From Hevea brasiliensis (lineage: Eukaryota; Streptophyta; Magnoliopsida; Malpighiales; Euphorbiaceae), in contig NC_079510.1 of the NCBI RefSeq assembly GCF_030052815.1, forward strand, positions 49,566,725 to 49,630,724: DNA of 64,000 nucleotides, written 5' to 3'. Made by a program: the position numbers and the translations under genes. Each line of letters opens with the position of its first letter. The stretch's first letter is position 1. The notes below the pieces were generated by a model. The model was not told where the DNA came from and ran no database searches. It saw only the letters and a program-made list of their open reading frames with translations. Below, one piece after another: positions 59,401 to 64,000 of this stretch.

Positions 59401-61720
59401 CTCTCTCAATCAATTTGGTTTCATGCCCGGTCGTTCAACTATGGAAGCGATCTTTCTCATTAGAAGCTTGATGGAGAAATATAAAGATGGGAAGAAAGAT
59501 CTACACATGGTTTTTATTGATTTGGAGAAGGCTTATGATAGTGTTCCAAGAGAGGTCTTATGGAATGTGTTAGAACAAAAGAGGGTATCTATTAGGTACA
59601 TACAAGTATTGAAAGATATGTATGAAGGAGCAACTACTATTGTGCGCACAGTGGGAGGGGACACAAGAGATTTTCCGATCTCAATTAGATTACACCAAGG
59701 ATTAGCCATAAGCCCTTACCTTTTCACATTAGTTTTAGATGAACTGACGAAACATATACAAGAGAGTATTCCTTGGTGCATGATGTTTGCGGATGATATT
59801 GTTCTGATAAATGAGACACAAGAAGGAGTCAATAGGAAGCTAGAACTTTGGAGAAGTACTCTAGAGTCAGAGGGTTTTAAGTTAAGTAGAACGAAAACAG
59901 AATACATGCATTGCAAGTTCAGTGAAGGCCAAACTGGTGATAGGGAAGGAGTTAGTTTGAATGGAGTGGTACTGTCCCAAAGTAATCACTTTAAATATCT
60001 AGGCTCAGTCCTTCAAGTAGATGGGGGATGTGAGGAGGATGCTAATCATAGGATTAAAGCCGGATGGTTGAAGTGGAGACGTGCCACGAGAGTTTTATGT
60101 GATCATAAGATTCCCAATAAATTAAAAAGAAAATTTTACCGTACAGCCATACGACCGGCTATGTTATATGGTAGTGAGTGTTGGGCACTGAAAGAGTCCT
60201 ATGCATCTAAGATAAGAGTTGCAGAGATGAGAATGTTAAGGTGGATGAGTGACCATACTAGACTAGATAAAGTCCGTAATGAAAGTATTAGAGAAAAGGT
60301 AGGAGTGATGCCAATTGAAGATAAGTTGAGAGAATGGAGATTGAGATGGTTTGGTCATGTGAAGCGTAGACATACGGAGGCTCCAGTTAGACAAGTAGAG
60401 CACATTAGGTTAGAGGATAGAAAGAAAAAAAGGGGTAGACCTAAATTGACTTGGAGTAGAGTAGTACAACATGACTTAGAAGCATTACACATTTCTGAGG
60501 ATTTAACCCAAAATCGTTCAGAGTGGAAAAAGCGAATCCATATAGCCGACCCCAAATTTTTGGGATAAAGGCTTAGTTGAGTTGAGTTGAGTTGAGTTTG
60601 GGACCTGTAGTTGAGCTTTCTGTTTTATGTTCTGGACTAGAATATCGTTAGAGTTTTATGCTTAACTTTCCTTTCAAACTTCCAATGCATCAAGATTATT
60701 TTCCAAGGGAACTGATACCTCAATAGATTAACTCGGACTTCAAGATAGTGTTTCTATAGGAAAATTGGAATTCAAATTCTTATCAATTTCAATTTATGAG
60801 GAACAAGGGGGGATTTTGGCCAGACTTAGCTTATGCTTTGGACAACAGTGTGTTCAAATCTCATTCTTAGAAATCACTAGTTTGAAAAATTAACCTACCA
60901 TAATCTAAAGGAAGAACATATCAAAGCATAGTGCCATGACTAACTGAGTTTTAACTTTTATGTTCTTAAACCTTCAGGTTTGGGAGAGTGTGATGACATA
61001 TGCTATAAGGACCCTGTATTGAAGGATCAGCAGTGGAGTGCTTACATTGATCGATCTCCTGGAGCTGCAAGTTATTCTGAGGTATTTTATCGTTTTAACA
61101 TATTCCTTTTTTTATTTTCCATTTGCTCTTGCACTTTTTAATGATCCATTTTGATCATTGGAGTCTTTATGATAAAATCCTTTTGGGGACAATACTTGAC
61201 CTTCTTTGGTCCTGACTTGTTCAATTCTTCTTATGTTAAGTAATTAAAATTACTCTCTCTTCCTCTTTATACAGGAATGCTTCCATGCCTGTGTAGCCGG
61301 TTGTGGTCACAAGGTCAGTTTGTTCTCATGGTTAAACTTTTTGTTGCATTATGTCATTTGTTGTCTTGAGGTAAAAATTATATATATGAGAAGGCACTTG
61401 CAAGATTCCTGATTGTGATTCTTTGAATATTAGTAATTTATGGGACTGAACCATTTTGATGGAATTATTGTGTATTATCTGGAAATTTCTTTTTGTTAAT
61501 AATTCACATGTCCATGTTCCATTTCTCTTATTTCATTGATGCAATGCTGCTTGTTTCCTGGTTGCAGTTTGAAATTGAAGAGGAGAAAGTTGATCAGGTG
61601 CGTCCAAACAGGCCATGTAAGCCTTCCCCTTGGGTGAAGCCGGCCCCTGTTCAGAAGCCTCCTCCACTAACTACTAAGCCTGGTGAACCTACTGAAGACA
61701 TACCTTGCACTTCTGCATAG
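56459..61720 (+). CDS. Small CX3C-rich conserved plant protein (function unknown)
   Basis: Five coding exons: 56459-56534, 57171-57224, 60978-61081, 61275-61313, 61568-61720. All are GT-AG and phases close, giving 141 aa. It starts MIPQQWAQPCGSQCTHKYAA. Cysteines recur with three-residue spacing: CGSQC, CKKGC, CLGECDDIC and CFHACVAGC, suggesting a disulphide-bonded helical-hairpin or metal-binding fold. A conserved-looking core (DPVLKDQQWSAYIDRSPGAA) is followed by a Pro/Lys-rich tail (KPSPWVKPAPVQKPPPL) ending CTSA. No signal peptide or membrane segment is seen. I recognise it as a type of uncharacterised plant protein but know no function. Intron 2 (57225-60977) carries a sense-oriented LINE. 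The exons themselves look undamaged. Confidence 0.88.
57290..57305. repeat. 16-bp target-site duplication of the LINE (left; right copy 60597-60612)
   Basis: TTTGGGACCTGTAGTT occurs exactly at both positions, flanking the LINE. Confidence 0.95.
57410..58771 (+). pseudogene. LINE endonuclease domain (broken frames)
   Basis: The endonuclease motifs are visible in order: GTWNVGSLT, CIQETKWVG, YAPQIGLDSE, FIGGDLNGHVGSD and QIDFLLTR. The region after the endonuclease is basic and links to RT (KERWWWNEKVQKAVKRKREW). An extra T near 57765 shifts the frame between TWNVGSL and IQETKW. The TGA after GFGFGS is also present at the same place in the truncated copy (near 32785). Confidence 0.88.
58952..60568 (+). 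pseudogene. LINE reverse transcriptase, 538-codon open part
   Basis: This is the C-terminal part of the LINE polyprotein; the Met at 58952 is internal, because the same frame is open back to the TAG at 58769-58771. RT motifs in order: [77 protein letters not shown] and the catalytic FADDIVLI. The C-terminal region (RWMSDHTRLDKVRNESIREK, RWFGHVKRRH) matches plant RTE-type proteins. It would act on the element's own RNA during target-primed reverse transcription; the upstream breaks make this copy a dead or trans-dependent one. Confidence 0.9.
60573..60596 (+). repeat. (TTGAG)n tail of the LINE
   Basis: About five TTGAG units close the element just before the right target duplication. Confidence 0.9.
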
Positions 61721-62221
61721 AAGGAAAGAGGGATTAAAAAAAGAAAGAAAGAAAGAAAGAAAGAAAAATAGGTAGCACGAGAAAAGAAGGTACTGACCAG
61801 AAGATATACAATTTTGTTAGCTGTGTAATCTTGGAAGATTCTTAATGCTGCTTAATTCCACTTATGGATATTTATAGTTTTGGGCCCTTTTCAGTCAGCA
61901 GTAGCTTACGTTTTATCGTTGTTTTGCCTCTTATATGGGTTGCAGAAGCTTCATGGCAATTGACATCTGGTTTTCCAGATTTGCTAGCATAACCTTGGAC
62001 AACTGAAATGTAAAGTCAATCCCTTTTCATTTTTGGTTGATTAGTGATGATACATGCCAACACAGATGGCTTCAGAAGTAACTTAGTTCAGAAATGTGTT
62101 CTCTGACTTTGAGAAGAAACTGTACTGGAATTCTCTCAATTTTGATGAAATTGGCAAAAATATTTCATGGTGAGTTTAGCAGCTATGGTGAAGTATTAAT
62201 TAATAGCCAATTATGCAACTG

Positions 62222-62263
<42 letters not shown>

Positions 62264-63175
62264 GAGTGAAACTTGAATATAGCCTAATATTATTGAACTA
62301 AAGCTCATGATTGCAATCACTTATATTTTTATTTTATTATGCATTAATATCTCACATTAGTTTGAGATAAAAATAATATATTTTTGTGTTTGACATTTCT
62401 CTTTTTAAACTAATTTATGGAATTAAGTTAGATATAATTTATTATTTAAGATGATATTAAAACCTTTTCAATTAATATTTAGACCTCCATATATATTTCT
62501 CGCTTCAGATATTTTATCCTAAACGTGAACGGGTGTATTAATATCCCATACTCATTTAGAGGTCTGGGGCACTCCTCTAACAATCTATCAGTTTCTCTGA
62601 AGGTGCATGTATAGACTGCTGCAGAGGGATTTGAAAACCAATGCCAAAGCGAAGCCACCTGAACGTTTTTCACGGACAATGAAAATGCATTACACTAAAC
62701 TAATCGATTGGGCAGGTAAAGCAAACAAGTGACGAGCCTATTTGGAGTTATAATTTAATCTTATTTTTCAGAAAAATAATATTTTGGATATTATTTAAAA
62801 AACAATTTTAAAAAAAATATTTTATTATTTTAGAATTATTATATTAAAATATATAAAATTTAATTTTAAATTAATTTTCAATAGCCTCTAATTATTATAT
62901 TTGAAGAAAGTCCATGAATAAAAGCAAAACGCATAAAAAAAATAAAATCAGGCATCTTGCTCCAAGCCCTACGTTGATCAAACCAGACAACCAGCAGCGG
63001 AACCAGAACTCTAAAACGACGTCACAGTTATGAACCTCACACAGTCACAACTCACTCTCAGTTTCACAGCAATTTAACAACCAGTAATTTAAAGCTTCAT
63101 CAATCAAAAACCCTAGCAAAAAACTGAAAAATCAAATTTCAGGTAATATAGGACTTGAAATTCCCAGGGAAAAAA
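61721..63175. other. Intergenic region: 3' flank of the CX3C gene and TFB2 promoter
   Basis: An (AAAG)n tract (about 61739-61768) follows the stop codon, and a (TA)n run lies at 62222-62258. The leader and promoter of TFB2 probably lie in 62930-63175. No other gene is supported. Confidence 0.55.
62222..62258. repeat. (TA)n microsatellite
   Basis: A continuous TA run of about 37 bases. Confidence 0.95.
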
Positions 63176-63538
63176 ATGCCGCCAGTGAGAATCATTGCAA
63201 AGAATTTCATGCACATGGTGGCGTCTCTGCCCGCCATGAAACTCGATAAGCTCTACGCTAATCCCTTCATTTGCCAAGCCATTCTCAGGTTCTTTTCTCC
63301 TTACATAGCAATTATTTTCTGTTTTTTATTGGTTTAGTCGCTGAAGATTTTTTATTGAGTTTGCTTTCAGGTCATTACCGCCATTATCGAAGAAGTATGT
63401 CCTGCAAATGCTGTATATCGATGGTCCAGTATCAGCGAAAATGCTTGAGGAATGGGTGCTTCCTGATGCATCCTCCAAGCACAGGGTCGCTGTTGATCGC
63501 TTGATTCAGTTGAGAATTTTTTCTGAAACCGTTGATAG
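63176..63538 (+). CDS. TFB2: TFIIH core subunit TFB2/p52 (GTF2H4), 5' exons only
   Basis: TFB2 is a subunit of the TFIIH core complex, which opens DNA in RNA polymerase II initiation and nucleotide-excision repair; it anchors and stimulates the XPB helicase in the nucleus. Exon 1 (63176-63288) reads MPPVRIIAKNFMHMVASLP and then MKLDKLYANPFICQAILR. Exon 2 (63371-63538) reads SLPPLSKKYVLQMLYIDGPV and EEWVLPDASSKHRVAVDRL, ending SETVDR at a GTAACT donor. Phases match across the 82-bp intron. The family's protein is about 450 aa, so only the N-terminal quarter is present. Intron 2 is open at the window edge; no further exon was found to 64000. Confidence 0.9.
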
Positions 63539-64000
63539 GTAACTGCTTGTCTATGCATCTCTCGATTAGTAACCTATTCGTTTCTGAGATAGGAGCCGAT
63601 AGGAAATGGGACTATATTCTCAGCTCTTTTCTGAATTTTTGGTTCATACTATTAAATTTGAAGGAAAAAGGAAGCCAATTAGAAATTAAATCCAACATTT
63701 CAGATTAGCCTCCGGAAGCATTTAATAAATCGGTAAGTTTTTATATTCGCATTTATGGATTTTTCTGTTGTACCTTTAGCTGGAATGAATTTAGCTCCCT
63801 GGTACGGGTTGTCAAAGAAACGAAAGAAAAATAGGATCAATCTGCCTTGCTTTATGTATTCCATTGATACACTAATGTGGAAGGTTATCTGTTAGTTATA
63901 TTTTATGCATAGAAAGTCGACTGAAATCAGATGGCAATCTGATAGCAATCTAATAGCAATCTAGTAAATAGACATAGAAAACTATCTTACATGTATACTC
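63539..64000 (+). other. TFB2: Start of TFB2 intron 2, running off the window
   Basis: It begins with the donor GTAACT. No sequence matching the next expected coding segment was seen before the right edge. Confidence 0.6.

Larger units (their letters stand above)
57306..60596 (+). mobile_element. RTE-like non-LTR retrotransposon (LINE), near full length
   Basis: A 3.3-kb plus-strand LINE is flanked by a perfect 16-bp duplication and ends in a TTGAG tandem tail (60573-60596), a feature of RTE-clade elements. It encodes an apurinic-type endonuclease followed by RT in one polyprotein, with no LTRs and no poly-A tail. The ORF is broken by a frameshift near 57765, TGA 58203-58205, a frameshift near 58495 and TAG 58769-58771, so this copy is not autonomous. 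It lies in intron 2 of the CX3C gene, in the same orientation. Confidence 0.93.

Overview
The window is nuclear DNA from a flowering plant, most likely a woody eudicot. The evidence is spliced genes with GT-AG introns whose products match plant families (GRXS17, SDE5, MUTS2, allantoinase, TFB2), AT-rich intergenic DNA, and nested plant-type retrotransposons. A Euphorbiaceae origin is only a guess. No bacterial, phage or CRISPR-like content was seen, and I did not find a convincing new biological system. The novelty here is in how the transposons are arranged and what they did to host genes.

Left part (1-35 kb) is a transposon graveyard. A 3' gene end (2-142) is followed by an old LINE relic. 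That relic is split by a TSD-bounded LTR element (1624-7789), which itself contains a solo LTR (4062-6707). Next comes a glutaredoxin GRXS17 pseudogene on the minus strand. Its last exon (8577-9779) lies about 22 kb from its second exon (31832-31906) and first exon (31991-~32150). The intervening intron holds a Tat-like/LARD element (10647-26091), a Tekay-type chromovirus (11987-21572) inserted inside that element, and a Ty1/copia element (26666-31658). A 5'-truncated RTE-like LINE follows (32776-35170).

Right part (36-64 kb) is gene-bearing. It holds an SDE5-like gene (minus, 11 coding exons, 36289-42700), two small secreted-protein ORFs on the plus strand that each carry an internal stop (46399-46926 and 47467-48303), and chloroplast-type MUTS2 (minus, 5 exons, 48755-53110). 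After these come an allantoinase remnant (minus, 54325-~55060), a five-exon gene for a small CX3C-rich protein (plus, 56459-61720) whose second intron contains a fairly young RTE-like LINE (57306-60596), and the first two coding exons of the TFIIH subunit gene TFB2 (plus, from 63176, running off the window).

The host genes are independent housekeeping or regulatory genes, not an operon or pathway. SDE5 (trans-acting siRNA biogenesis) and MUTS2 (organellar MutS family) are neighbours that both end in an Smr-type domain. Exon boundaries were read by eye from splice consensus and reading phase. Phases close exactly for SDE5, MUTS2, the CX3C gene and the visible TFB2 exons.
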